This document shows, piece by piece, positions 33,098-41,985 of a stretch of 64,000 bases of DNA. Each line of letters opens with the position of its first letter. Position 1 is the stretch's first letter. The DNA comes from DASUAS01 sp963819475 (GTDB taxonomy: Bacteria > Actinomycetota > Acidimicrobiia > IMCC26256 > DASPTH01), in assembly GCA_963819475.1 (NCBI GenBank), contig CAWFWE010000004.1, positions 558,001 to 622,000 of the forward strand. The letters run 5' to 3'. The notes under the pieces were generated by a model. It was not told the DNA's origin and did not search any database. It was given only the letters and a program-made list of their open reading frames with translations. The translations under genes and the position numbers were made by a program.

Positions 33098-33589
33098 ATG
33101 CGCGCGCTGATCCTGAATTGTGTGGGGCCGGGCGTCACCGCCGACGAGGGTGACGGCGACGAATGGCCGACCATCCTCGGGATGCTCCGCAGCGCCGAGA
33201 TCCTGGTGATCGCCACGCCGACGTGGCTGGGTCAGCGGTCGAGCATCGCCAAGCGGGTGCTCGAGCGCATGGACGCGCTGACGTCGGAGACCGACGACCG
33301 CGGCCGCCCGTTCGGGCACCACCGGGTCGGTGGCATCGTGGTCACCGGCAACGAGGACGGCGCGCACCACGTGATTACGGAGGCCGCGCAGTCGCTCATC
33401 GACATCGGGTACACCGTGCCGGGGCAGGCGTGGACCTCCTGGAACATGGGCCCGGGTCCGGGACCGTCGTACCTCGAGACCGACCACGAGCACGACTGGT
33501 CGGAACGGACCGGGCGCACGGCGGCGGCCAACCTCGCCGCGGTTGCCCGGGCGTTCCCCGAAGGGCCCGTGCCCGCGCCCGCGGAGTGA
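33098..33589 (+). CDS. Flavodoxin-like FMN reductase with internal deletion
   Basis: 163 aa from ATG 33098. It begins MRALILNC and jumps at once to GPGVTADEGDGDEWPTILG, then VIATPTWLGQRSSIAKRVLE, and ends as a normal NAD(P)H-dependent flavodoxin-fold reductase. Related proteins have about 40 more residues between these points, including the FMN phosphate loop (S/T-x-N-T type) and first helix, which are missing here. The frame is open, so the deletion is in frame. FMN binding is probably lost, making this a possible decaying gene. Confidence 0.72.
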   Translation: MRALILNCVGPGVTADEGDGDEWPTILGMLRSAEILVIATPTWLGQRSSIAKRVLERMDALTSETDDRGRPFGHHRVGGIVVTGNEDGAHHVITEAAQSLIDIGYTVPGQAWTSWNMGPGPGPSYLETDHEHDWSERTGRTAAANLAAVARAFPEGPVPAPAE

Positions 33590-33593
33590 CACC

Positions 33594-34193
33594 GTGGGGA
33601 CGAGCCTCACCGTGCTGCGTGCCGAGGCGAGCGCTTGCACCCGCTGCGACCTGTACGAGCACGCCACCCAGATCGTCTTCGGCGAGGGCGATCCCGCGGC
33701 CCGCCTGGTGCTGATCGGCGAGCAGCCCGGCGACAAGGAGGACCTCGACGGCCGGCCGTTCGTCGGCCCCGCGGGCGGCGTGCTCGACCGCGCGCTCGAG
33801 GCCGCGGGGATCGAGCGCCGGCAGGTGTACCTCACGAACGCGGTGAAGCACTTCAAGTGGAAGCGCCAGGGCAAGGTGCGGTTGCACCAGAAACCGAACG
33901 CCGAGGAGGTGCGCGCGTGCGCGGCATGGTGGCGGGGCGAGGTCGACGCGGTCGATCCAGACGTCGTGGTGCTGCTCGGCGCGACCGCGGCGCAGGCCGC
34001 GCTCGGCCCCAAGGTGCGGGTCACGCGTGACCGTGGCGTCCTGATCCCCGCGGGCGACCGGCTCGCCTACGATGCGCTCGTCACCATGCACCCGTCAGCC
34101 GTGCTCCGCATGCGCGATCGCGAGCGCGACGCCGCCTTCGCCGAGCTCGTGCACGACCTCGAGGAGGCGGCGCGCCACGTCGGGGTGAGATGA
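33594..34193 (+). CDS. udgX: UdgX-type uracil-DNA glycosylase
   Basis: 199 aa from GTG 33594. Family-4-like 4Fe-4S uracil glycosylase: CTRCDLYEHA with paired Cys, GEQPGDKEDLDGRPFVGPAG, and TNAVKHFKWKRQGK then VRLHQKP (His about residue 100). The long loop ending in R-x-H is the UdgX signature; UdgX crosslinks covalently to uracil-DNA through this His. The usual KRRIH is changed to KVRLH, with the His kept. It overlaps the next gene by 4 nt (ATGA). Confidence 0.88.
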   Translation: MGTSLTVLRAEASACTRCDLYEHATQIVFGEGDPAARLVLIGEQPGDKEDLDGRPFVGPAGGVLDRALEAAGIERRQVYLTNAVKHFKWKRQGKVRLHQKPNAEEVRACAAWWRGEVDAVDPDVVVLLGATAAQAALGPKVRVTRDRGVLIPAGDRLAYDALVTMHPSAVLRMRDRERDAAFAELVHDLEEAARHVGVR

Positions 34194-34999
34194 GCAGCAC
34201 GCGCGGTGAGGTCCGCGTCGGGTGTTCGGGCTGGGTGTACCGCGACTGGCGCGGCATCGTGTATCCGCAGGAGCTGCCACCGCGCGAGTGGTTCCGCGTC
34301 TACGCCGAGCGCTTCGACACGGTGGAGCTCAACACCACCTTCTATCGACTACCGCCCGTGAGCGCGGTCGAGCAGTGGGCGGCGCAGGCGCCGCCCGGGT
34401 TCGTCTACGCGCTCAAGCTCGGCCAGTTCGGTTCGCACCGCATGAAGCTGCGCGATGCGGCAACCTGGTTGCCCAACCACCTCGACCGTGCCATCCGGCT
34501 CGGTCCCGCGTCGGGGCCGACGCTGGTGCAGCTCCCGCCGCGCTGGCGGCGCAATCCCGAGCGGCTCGACGAGTTCCTCTCGGTGGCGCCGCGCACGATG
34601 CGCTGGGCGGTCGAAGTCCGCGACCCGACCTGGCTGCACGACGACGTGTTCGCGGTGCTCGAGCGTCACCACGCCGCGCTGTGCATCCACGACCTGCTCG
34701 AGCACCACCCGTGGATCCGCACCACCGACTGGACCTACGTGCGGTTCCACGGCCCGAACGCGTTGCACGAGAAGTACGTCGGTCGCTACGGCGGTCGTCG
34801 GTTGTGGCGTGCCGCCGACCGGGTGGCATCGTGGGCCGAGCAGGGCGTCGACGCGTACTGCTACTTCAACAACGACTTCCGCGGCGCCGCGGTCAGCGAC
34901 GCGGAGTGGTTCCGGGCTCGAGTGACGACCGGTGCTCGACCAGGCGTCGGAGGCGCCGGAGCGACCACTCGTTCCGCAGCGCGAGCAGCGGTTCGGTGA
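34190..34999 (+). CDS. DUF72 family protein
   Basis: 269 aa from ATG 34190. TIM-barrel DUF72 signature: VGCSGWVYRDWRGIVYP, ELNTTFYRLP, FVYALKLGQFGSHRMKL, VEVRDPTWL and YCYFNNDFRG. Probably a cofactor or nucleic-acid-related enzyme of unknown reaction. The C-terminal about 35 residues (GARPGVGGAGATT...) overlap the convergent SRPBCC gene by 107 bp, so the last part may be an extension gained by loss of a stop. Confidence 0.88.
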   Translation: MSSTRGEVRVGCSGWVYRDWRGIVYPQELPPREWFRVYAERFDTVELNTTFYRLPPVSAVEQWAAQAPPGFVYALKLGQFGSHRMKLRDAATWLPNHLDRAIRLGPASGPTLVQLPPRWRRNPERLDEFLSVAPRTMRWAVEVRDPTWLHDDVFAVLERHHAALCIHDLLEHHPWIRTTDWTYVRFHGPNALHEKYVGRYGGRRLWRAADRVASWAEQGVDAYCYFNNDFRGAAVSDAEWFRARVTTGARPGVGGAGATTRSAARAAVR

Positions 35000-35357
35000 C
35001 GGCGGGCGGCAGGCGCGCCAGCGCGCCGTCCTTCGGCGTCTCATCGAGCACCACCTCGCTGCCGTTCCCGTCAGGGCGGACCTGGATGTCGACCTCGGCC
35101 ACAGCGGCCGGTCTGACCCTCGCCTCGAGCAGCATCCGTCGCGGTGGATCGCGTTCGAGGATCTTGCTGGAGTCCTTGACCTCGCCCGCCGGCGAGCCGA
35201 CCGCGTGGTGGAAGCGGGCACCCTCGAGGGGCCAGCTCGGGTCGACGGCACGGATGCGACGCGAGCCGACCACCCACTGCGGGTAGGACCACGGGTCGTC
35301 GAGGACCGCGAACACCGCCTCGGGCGGGGCGTCCACGTGGGTGCGGTTGCGCGACAT
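34893..35357 (-). CDS. SRPBCC (polyketide cyclase-like) protein
   Basis: 154 aa, ATG 35357. START/SRPBCC fold: RTHVDAPPEAVFAVLDDPWS, YPQWVVGSRRIRAVDP, RARVRPAAVAEVDIQVRP-like strands and a long C-terminal helix (LALRNEWSLRRLRRLVEHR). Lipid or small-hydrophobe binding is likely; the ligand is unknown. It overlaps the end of the DUF72 gene on the other strand. Confidence 0.83.
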   Translation of the reverse strand: MSRNRTHVDAPPEAVFAVLDDPWSYPQWVVGSRRIRAVDPSWPLEGARFHHAVGSPAGEVKDSSKILERDPPRRMLLEARVRPAAVAEVDIQVRPDGNGSEVVLDETPKDGALARLPPAVTEPLLALRNEWSLRRLRRLVEHRSSLEPGTTPRR

Positions 35358-35441
35358 CGTCGGGTACTACCCGAAGCAGGTGCCCAGTATGTTCGGGCGC
35401 CGGCGCGGTTTGCCCTCGTGATCGACGGGTACTGCTCGCGC

Positions 35442-35678
35442 ATGCCGACCAAGCGAGCGAACGTCAAGAACGAGAAGCAGTACGAGGCGCTAAAGAAGAA
35501 GGGCATGTCGAAGGCGCGTGCGGCCAAGATCGCGAACTCACCCGACGCGTCGAAGCACGGTGGCAAGAAGGCGGGCACGGGCGGCAATGCCAAGCAGGGC
35601 GGTACGACCGCGCAACACAAGGCGGCCGGCCGCAAGGGAGGCAAGGCCGCGGCCAAGAAGCGCGCGAGGTCGTCGTGA
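35442..35678 (+). CDS. Small lysine-rich protein (78 aa)
   Basis: ATG 35442. The product begins MPTKRANVKNEKQYEALKKK and continues GMSKARAAKIANSPDASKHG, a motif of small actinobacterial plasmid-stabilisation/DUF7218-like proteins. The C-terminus is a Lys/Gly/Ala tail (KAAGRKGGKAAAKKRA) that looks histone-like and may bind nucleic acid. It is followed 5 bp later by the LLM gene. Confidence 0.75.
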   Translation: MPTKRANVKNEKQYEALKKKGMSKARAAKIANSPDASKHGGKKAGTGGNAKQGGTTAQHKAAGRKGGKAAAKKRARSS

Positions 35679-35682
35679 GGTC

Positions 35683-36654
35683 ATGACGACTTTCGGCTAC
35701 ACGCTCTCGAGTGAGGAGCATTCGCCCCGAGCGCTCGTCGCGAACGCGCGGCGCGCCGAGGAGGCGGGCTTCGACTTCGCGTCGATCTCGGACCATTACC
35801 ACCCGTGGGTGAGCGCGCAGGGCCACAGCCCGTTCGTCTGGAGCGTGCTCGGCGGGATCGCCGGCGCGACCGAGCGGATCCGAGTCGGCACCGGTGTGAC
35901 CTGCCCGATCGTGCGGACCCATCCGGCGGTGGTCGCGCACGCGGTCGCGACGACGTCCCTGCTGTTCGACGGCCGGTTCTTCTTCGGCGTCGGCACCGGC
36001 GAGGCGCTGAACGAGCACGTCGTCGGCGTCCGGTGGCCGCCTCCCGCGGTGCGTCGCGACATGCTGGAAGAAGCCGTCGCCGTCATTCGCCGACTGCTGA
36101 CGGGGGAGACGGTCGAGCACCGCGGCGTTCACTACGAGGTCGACAACGCGCGTCTGTTCGATGCGCCGCCGGCGGAGGTCCCGATCATCGTGTCCGGCTT
36201 CGGCACCGAGTCCGCCGGGCTGGCGGGAAGGATCGGCGACGGGTACTGGGGCAACGCGCCCGACCGCGACCTGCTCGCGACGTTCGAGCGCGCCGGGGGG
36301 TCGGGGCCGCGGTACGCGCAGCTGAACCTGTGCTGGAACGAACGCGAGGACGCGGCGCGGAAGATCGTCTTCGAGACGTGGCCAAACACCGCGGTGCCCG
36401 GGCAGCTGTCCCAGGACCTGCCCACGTGGACGCACTTCGAGCAGGCGACCGAGATCGTGGCCGAGGACGACGCCACGAAGTCGGTGGCCTGCGGTCCCGA
36501 CATCGCCGGCGAGCTGCGTGACAGCGTGCGGCGGTACGTCGAGGCCGGATACGACCACCTGTACTTCCACCAGATCGGCGACGATCAGGACGGCTTCTTC
36601 CGGTTCTGGGCGAACGAGCTGCGCGACGAGCTCCGGGCCGCGGCAGTCAGCTGA
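35683..36654 (+). CDS. F420-dependent LLM-class oxidoreductase
   Basis: 323 aa from ATG 35683 (GTGAGG upstream). Luciferase-like barrel: GYTLSSEEHSPRALVANARR, ASISDHYHPWVSAQGHSPF, RIRVGTGVTCPIVRTHPAVV, VGTGEALNEHV and PIIVSGFGTESAGLAGRIGD. The pattern fits the F420-dependent glucose-6-phosphate dehydrogenase-like subgroup (TIGR03557 type), which argues for cofactor F420. Its end overlaps the convergent ligase by 8 bp. Confidence 0.88.
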   Translation: MTTFGYTLSSEEHSPRALVANARRAEEAGFDFASISDHYHPWVSAQGHSPFVWSVLGGIAGATERIRVGTGVTCPIVRTHPAVVAHAVATTSLLFDGRFFFGVGTGEALNEHVVGVRWPPPAVRRDMLEEAVAVIRRLLTGETVEHRGVHYEVDNARLFDAPPAEVPIIVSGFGTESAGLAGRIGDGYWGNAPDRDLLATFERAGGSGPRYAQLNLCWNEREDAARKIVFETWPNTAVPGQLSQDLPTWTHFEQATEIVAEDDATKSVACGPDIAGELRDSVRRYVEAGYDHLYFHQIGDDQDGFFRFWANELRDELRAAAVS

Positions 36655-38143
36655 CCTGTTCGCCGCTCGCCGCCAACCCGTCGGCGACGATCGTGTCGCG
36701 CACCCGGCGGCGGCGGATCTGCCCGGTGGCGTCGGTGCGGGGGAGCGCGTCGACCTGCACGACGACCCGGGGTTGCTTCGGTCCGACGAGCGTCGACGCC
36801 ACGTGGGCGCGGAGCTCCGTGACCGTCGGCAACGCCGCGCCGGGGCGCACCACGATGGCCGCGCACACCACCTCACCCCAGCTGGCATCAGGGAGCCCGA
36901 CCACCGCGACCTCGGCCACCGCGGGGTGGGTGCCCACCGCGGCTTCGACCTCCAGAGGTGCGACCCACTCGCCTCCGGAGCGGATCGACTCCGAGCGCCG
37001 GCCGGTGATGGTGAGGAAGCCGTCGGCGTCGCGCGTGGCGAGGTCGCCGGTGTGGAACCACCCGTTCTCGTCGATCGCCTCCGCGGTGGCATCGGGCCGG
37101 TCGAGGTAGCCGGAGAACACCGTGGGCCCGCGCAGCCACAGCTCGCCGTCGTCGGAGAGGTCGGCCAGCGTCATCGGCGGCGGTTGCCCGACGCTCCCCG
37201 GGTGCGTGAAGAGATCGGGGTCGAGCAGCGTCGCGCCGCGTCCGATCTCGGTGGAGCCGTACGCGATCGACGTCCACGAGCCGGGAAAGCGGGCCTTGAG
37301 CGCATGGAGCAGATCGAGCGTCACCAGCGACGTCCCGGTGTTCGCCTCGACCAATGACGAGGTGTCGTACGTGCCGTCGTCGGCGAGCACGCGCTCCCAC
37401 ACGCTCGGGATGCAGTACAGCCCGCTGGCGCGCCACCGCTCCACTGCGCCGAGCAACGCCGCCGGTTCGGCCCGCGTCACCAGGTGCACGGGGCGGTCGA
37501 TCGCCCACGCGCCCTCGATCATCGACCAGCCGGACATGTGGAACAGCCCGAACATCACGACCGCGCCGCGGCGTTGCGTCCCGCCGGTCTCGCTGTCGCG
37601 CTGCACCGCGCGCAGCCAGGCGGCACGATGCGAGATCATGGCGCCCTTCGACACGCCGGTGGATCCGGACGTCAGGAACACGACGCTCGGGTCCTCGCTG
37701 TCGCCGACGCGCGGCGGGCTCGACGCCGCCGCGCCCGCCGTCCAGTCCTCGTGCATGAGGAGGATCGGGACGCCGAGCGGGTCGGTGGCCGCGTGCGCGG
37801 CATCGGCGACGTCGGGGTGCGCCACCACCAGGCGCGGCGCCAGCGTCTCGAGCGCGGCCACCGCCTCCGGCTCGGTGAAGTGCGGGTTCACCGGCGACAA
37901 CGTCGCGCCCGCCTTGCTGATCCCGTAGCCGAGCTCGAGTGCGTCGAGCGCGCTCGGACCCCACCAGACGACCCGGTCGCCCTGCCGCACGCCTTCGCCC
38001 GCCAACCGGTGCGCGGCGCGGTTCGACCCCGCGTCGAGCTCGGCGAAGGTCCGGGCTTCGTCGCCCATGGTGGCGCCGACGCGGGACGGCGACACCAGGG
38101 CCGCGCGCACCAGCAGGTCGTGGATGCGGACGTCCATCACCAT
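36647..38143 (-). CDS. Acyl-CoA ligase (AMP-forming)
   Basis: About 498 aa. Adenylation motifs are all present: P-loop FLTSGSTGVSKGAMIS (about residue 152), YGSTE, ELWLRGPTVFSGYLD, the TGD motif in FHTGDLATRD and the hinge ITGRRSESIRSGGEW, and the catalytic-Lys tail region TDATGQIRRRRV. The last normally reads GKxxR; Gln stands where Lys is expected, so adenylation activity may be changed. Start is uncertain: ATG 38143, 38137 or 38170, none with a strong ribosome binding site. Probably activates a fatty or aromatic acid. Confidence 0.85.
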   Translation of the reverse strand: MVMDVRIHDLLVRAALVSPSRVGATMGDEARTFAELDAGSNRAAHRLAGEGVRQGDRVVWWGPSALDALELGYGISKAGATLSPVNPHFTEPEAVAALETLAPRLVVAHPDVADAAHAATDPLGVPILLMHEDWTAGAAASSPPRVGDSEDPSVVFLTSGSTGVSKGAMISHRAAWLRAVQRDSETGGTQRRGAVVMFGLFHMSGWSMIEGAWAIDRPVHLVTRAEPAALLGAVERWRASGLYCIPSVWERVLADDGTYDTSSLVEANTGTSLVTLDLLHALKARFPGSWTSIAYGSTEIGRGATLLDPDLFTHPGSVGQPPPMTLADLSDDGELWLRGPTVFSGYLDRPDATAEAIDENGWFHTGDLATRDADGFLTITGRRSESIRSGGEWVAPLEVEAAVGTHPAVAEVAVVGLPDASWGEVVCAAIVVRPGAALPTVTELRAHVASTLVGPKQPRVVVQVDALPRTDATGQIRRRRVRDTIVADGLAASGEQVS

Positions 38144-38228
38144 CGGAGTCTCGGTGGGTCGGCGCGCCATGGTCAAGCGGGATGCTCGGGCGGGGGTGTT
38201 CACGACCGACTGACTAACGTCGCGCGCC

Positions 38229-39071
38229 GTGTCGGACGAGGGTTCCCTGCTGGCCGACGTCGACCGCCTGATCCAGCGGGTGGTCCACACGTTCGACGAG
38301 CCCGTCGCCGATGCGCTCGGCCCGATCGCCGCGTCCGGCTCACGGCATCGTGCCCGGATGCTCCTGACCCTGGCCGCCGGCGGCGACCGTCCGGCCGCGG
38401 TGCAGGGCGCGGCCGCGGTCGAGCTCCTGCACCTGGGCACGCTGGTGCACGACGACATCGTCGACCAGTCGTCGCGTCGCCGCCACGCGCCGACCCTCCA
38501 CGTCGCGCTCGGGATGCCGGTCGCGCTCTGGACCGCCGACGGCGTGTACACCGAGGCACTGCACCTCGCCGACGCGGTGTCGCGTGCGGGCGGGCTCGCA
38601 CTCGGCGGCGCGCTGCGCCGCATCGCCGACAGCCAGGTGCTCGAAGCGCTCGGCGTGACGACCGCCCGCTACTGGGACATTGTTGACGGCAAGACGGTGT
38701 CGCTCTTCGACGCGTCGTTCGCGCTGGCCGACGAGGCGGTGGGGGGTGCGCTCCCGGCCGGCGTGCTCGAGGCGGTCCGAGCGTACGGGCGGCTGTTCCA
38801 GTACGTCGACGACCTGCACGACATCGGCGGCGAGGCCGATGCCATGGGCAAGCCGACCGGGCTCGACGCCGACAACGAGCTGCAGACCCTGCCCGCCGCC
38901 GACCTGGTGGTGTCCACCGACGAGGTGCGGGCGCGCCTGCGGGCCCTCGCCGCGCCGGTGCGCGACGCGGTCACGGCGTCGCGGTGGGAGCCCTACTTCG
39001 GCGACCTCACCGACCGGCTGCTCGACGCCGCGGCGCGGGTGCTCGACGCCGCGACGCCGGCACCGCGATGA
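38229..39071 (+). CDS. Polyprenyl (trans-isoprenyl) diphosphate synthase
   Basis: 280 aa from GTG 38229. First Asp-rich motif in HLGTLVHDDIVDQSSRRR (DDxxD about residue 76), the GALR..A..QV helix, and the second motif FQYVDDLHDIGG (DDxxD). The chain is shorter than most family members (300-350 aa) and lacks part of the usual N-terminus. Makes an all-trans prenyl diphosphate. Overlaps uppS by 4 nt, so the two act in one step of isoprenoid metabolism. Confidence 0.88.
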   Translation: MSDEGSLLADVDRLIQRVVHTFDEPVADALGPIAASGSRHRARMLLTLAAGGDRPAAVQGAAAVELLHLGTLVHDDIVDQSSRRRHAPTLHVALGMPVALWTADGVYTEALHLADAVSRAGGLALGGALRRIADSQVLEALGVTTARYWDIVDGKTVSLFDASFALADEAVGGALPAGVLEAVRAYGRLFQYVDDLHDIGGEADAMGKPTGLDADNELQTLPAADLVVSTDEVRARLRALAAPVRDAVTASRWEPYFGDLTDRLLDAAARVLDAATPAPR

Positions 39072-39760
39072 GCCCTGCACTCCTCCCGCGCCACGTGGCC
39101 GTCATCATGGACGGCAACGGCCGGTGGGCCGAGCGCCAGGGCCTGGCCCGCACCGTCGGGCACAGTCAGGGCGAGGAGCGCCTGGCCGAGATCGTGCGCG
39201 CCGCCGACGCGATCGGCATCGAGTGGCTGACCGCCTACGGGTTCTCGACCGAGAACTGGCGCCGTCCCCGGCTCGAGGTCGACTTCATCCTCGGTCTCCA
39301 CAAGAAGATCTTCGGACGGCGCGCCGAGATGCACGAGAACAACGTGAAGATCCGCTGGATCGGGCGCGACCGTCGCGCCGGCTCGCGGATCCCGGCCGTC
39401 GTGCGGCGCGAGATCGAGAAGTCGACCCGCCTCACCGCCGAGAACACCGGGCTCAACTTCACCGTGGCGTTCGACTATGGCGGCCGCCAGGAGCTGGTCG
39501 AGGCCGCACAGGCCATCGCCCGCGCGCAACCGGATGCCGTCACCTCCCACACCGTCGGCCAGCACCTCTACGCGCCCGAGCTCCCACCCGTCGACCTCAT
39601 GATCCGCACCTCCGGCGAGGCCCGGATCTCCAACTTCCTCTTGTGGGAAGGGGTGGGCGCGCAGCTGTACGTCACGCCCACGCTGTGGCCCGACTTCGGC
39701 GCCTCCGAGCTCGAGCGGGCCATCACCTGGTGGCGAGCGCACATCGAACACCCGGTCTGA
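39068..39760 (+). CDS. uppS: cis-Prenyltransferase (undecaprenyl diphosphate synthase family)
   Basis: 230 aa from ATG 39068. Signature MDGNGRWAERQGL (catalytic Asp about 15), TAYGFSTENWRRP, and the RTSGEARISNFLLWE block (Arg-Ser-Gly and Trp-Glu). Adds isopentenyl units in cis to make the lipid carrier of peptidoglycan or a shorter prenyl product. Coupling to a trans-prenyl synthase suggests the latter supplies the starter. The usual cdsA neighbour is absent, so it may not be the sole housekeeping copy. Confidence 0.93.
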   Translation: MSPALLPRHVAVIMDGNGRWAERQGLARTVGHSQGEERLAEIVRAADAIGIEWLTAYGFSTENWRRPRLEVDFILGLHKKIFGRRAEMHENNVKIRWIGRDRRAGSRIPAVVRREIEKSTRLTAENTGLNFTVAFDYGGRQELVEAAQAIARAQPDAVTSHTVGQHLYAPELPPVDLMIRTSGEARISNFLLWEGVGAQLYVTPTLWPDFGASELERAITWWRAHIEHPV

Positions 39761-39850
39761 CCGGCGCACCCCGCCGGAACCGCACCTCCGGCTGCGCCCG
39801 CTCGCGGAATGCCCCCCTCACGCACCGATGTGCGCCGTTAGCGTTCGGTG

Positions 39851-41113
39851 ATGCGCGTGCTACGGGTGCGGGGCTTTGCGCTGCTCCTCCTCGGGCAGGC
39901 GGTCAGCGAGACGGGCAACTGGATCGCGGTCATCGCCATCTGGGGCTTCGCGTCGTTCCGCTTCGACGTGGGCGCGGGGGACCTCGCGCTGCTCTTCGTC
40001 GTGCTCTCGGTCCCGGGCGCGCTGCTCGGCCCGCTCCTCGGTGTGCCCATCGACCGCCTGGGCCCGCGGCGCACGCTCCTCATCGCCAACCTGCTCGGCA
40101 TGGTCGACGCGCTCGCGCTCTCGCGCGCCGACAGCTACACGACCATCATCCTGCTCGCGCTGCCGCTCGGTCTGATCGAGGCGCTCGCCACCGCGTCGCT
40201 CGACGCCATCCCGCCGCGGCTGGTTCCCGGCACGCAGCTGGTGACGGCCAATGCGCTCCTCGGCGGTGCGCAGGACGTCGCCATCGTGCTCGGCCCGCTC
40301 GCCGCCGCGGCAGTCAACGCGTCGTGGGGCCTCGAGGGTGCGTTCCTCGCCGACGCCGCCACCTTCTTGGTCGGGGCGTTGGTGGCGCTCCGGATCCGCG
40401 TCGAACCGGTTCCACGCGGGCAGGACGAGCGCGCCACCTCGACGTGGCGAGAGCTGCGCGACGGATTCTCGTTGGCGCGGCGCTCCGAGGGCCTGCGCTG
40501 GACCCTGGCCGTGGCGACTTCCGTCTACCTGCTCTGGGCGGTGTTCGGCGTGCTCGAGCCGCTCTACGTGCGCGACGTGCTCGGGGAGTCCGACGCGACG
40601 TTCGCGCTGCTCCAGACCGTCTTCGGGATCGGTCTCGTCCTCACCGGCCTGGTCCTGGCGGTCGTCGGCGAACGCGTCGCCCGGCCGCGGTACGTCGCCG
40701 TCGCGATGGTCGTGTCGGGCGCGACCGCGGCGCTGTACCTGGGCACCGAGTCGTTGCCGGTGGCGTTCGTCGGCGTGTTCCTGTGGGGCGTCGACACCGC
40801 CTTCTTCTACGTCCCCGCGCGCACCCTGTTGCAGCGCTACGCACCGGTCGCGTTCCACGGCCGGGTGCTTTCGTTGAACCAATCCCTGGAGCCGACGGCA
40901 AGCATCGTGATGACGCCCCTGGCCGCGCTGGCGCTCGGCGTGGTGAGCGTCTCGGTCCTGGGTGTCGTCGCGGGTGCGTGCGCGGTGGTCGGCGGTGTGG
41001 TGCTGCTGCTCGTGGGGCGCCACCTGACCGTGCCGGCGCCGACCGAGCCGGTCGACCCGACCGCGGGCACCTCGCGCGACGCCATCGCCCTCGGTGGGGC
41101 CGCGCCGGGCTGA
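39851..41113 (+). CDS. MFS transporter (enterobactin-exporter-like)
   Basis: About 420 aa from ATG 39851 (or GTG 39848). About twelve helices. N-terminal LLLGQAVSETGNWIAVIAI and LGVPIDRLGPRRTLLIANLL (motif A type) fit the MFS_3/EntS group. Substrate unknown. The short gap (15 bp) to the following SDR gene suggests one transcript. Confidence 0.87.
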   Translation: MRVLRVRGFALLLLGQAVSETGNWIAVIAIWGFASFRFDVGAGDLALLFVVLSVPGALLGPLLGVPIDRLGPRRTLLIANLLGMVDALALSRADSYTTIILLALPLGLIEALATASLDAIPPRLVPGTQLVTANALLGGAQDVAIVLGPLAAAAVNASWGLEGAFLADAATFLVGALVALRIRVEPVPRGQDERATSTWRELRDGFSLARRSEGLRWTLAVATSVYLLWAVFGVLEPLYVRDVLGESDATFALLQTVFGIGLVLTGLVLAVVGERVARPRYVAVAMVVSGATAALYLGTESLPVAFVGVFLWGVDTAFFYVPARTLLQRYAPVAFHGRVLSLNQSLEPTASIVMTPLAALALGVVSVSVLGVVAGACAVVGGVVLLLVGRHLTVPAPTEPVDPTAGTSRDAIALGGAAPG

Positions 41114-41129
41114 CGGTAGGCTCCGCGCC

Positions 41130-41960
41130 GTGGACGTCGACGGCACCACCGCGGTCGTGACAGGAGGCGCGAGCGGCATCGGTCGCGCCACCGCGCTCGA
41201 GCTGGCGCGCCGCGGTGCCGACGTCGTCGTGGCCGACATCCACGAGGAGCGGTTGGCCGAGACGGCGGCGGCGATCGAGGCGCTCGGGCGGCGCGCGCTC
41301 GCAGTGCGCTGCGACGTCACCCGCGACGACGACGTCGACGCCCTGGCCACCGCCGCCGCCGACGCGTTCGGCGCCGTCGACGTGCTCATGAACAACGCCG
41401 GCATCGCGGTGCTGGGGCCACCCCACCGGGTGGAGATGGCCGAGTGGGAACGGATCCTCCAGGTGAACGTCCTCGGCCTCGTCCGTGGGGTGCGGGCGTT
41501 CGTGCCCGCCATGGTCGAGCGCGGGCACGGGTACGTCGTGAACACCGCATCGGTGGCCGGGGTCTGGGCCTACAGCTGGGACGCTGCGCCCTACATCACG
41601 TCCAAGTTCGCGGCGTACGGCCTCTCGGAGGCGCTGGCTCGTTCGCTGCGACCGCTGGGCGTCGGCGTGTCGGTGCTGTGCCCCGGGCTGGTCCACACCA
41701 ACCTGGGCGAGACCGCGCGGTTCTCCGGCGTGCCCGACGAGTTCGTGGGCCAGTGGTCGTACTTCCCGCCGGAGATGGTCGAGTCGGCGGTCGCACCCGA
41801 CGCGGTGGGGCCGATGGTGTGCGATGCCATTGCCGACGAGCGCTTCGCCATCTTCACCAATACCGACGACGCCGAGCGGTTCACTTGGTGGCGCGACGAC
41901 ATCGACCGCTCGCTCGCCGACTCGATCGCGGCGGCACCGACCCCGCCACGGATCGTCTGA
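41130..41960 (+). CDS. Short-chain dehydrogenase/reductase
   Basis: 276 aa from GTG 41130. Classical SDR: TGGASGIGRATAL, NNAGIAV, VNTASVAGV and YITSKFAAYGLSEAL (catalytic Tyr and Lys). The C-terminal extension (ERFTWWRDDIDRSLAD) resembles steroid/mycofactocin-linked SDRs. Alcohol dehydrogenase activity is likely. Confidence 0.9.
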   Translation: MDVDGTTAVVTGGASGIGRATALELARRGADVVVADIHEERLAETAAAIEALGRRALAVRCDVTRDDDVDALATAAADAFGAVDVLMNNAGIAVLGPPHRVEMAEWERILQVNVLGLVRGVRAFVPAMVERGHGYVVNTASVAGVWAYSWDAAPYITSKFAAYGLSEALARSLRPLGVGVSVLCPGLVHTNLGETARFSGVPDEFVGQWSYFPPEMVESAVAPDAVGPMVCDAIADERFAIFTNTDDAERFTWWRDDIDRSLADSIAAAPTPPRIV

Positions 41961-41985
41961 TGCGCAACGCGGAGGCCTGAGCTCC

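Noticed and set aside
32180..34024. Long upstream extension of the PAC2 frame on the minus strand
   Set aside because: It runs antisense through three recognisable plus-strand genes (membrane protein, flavodoxin-like, UdgX). The true start is ATG 32179.
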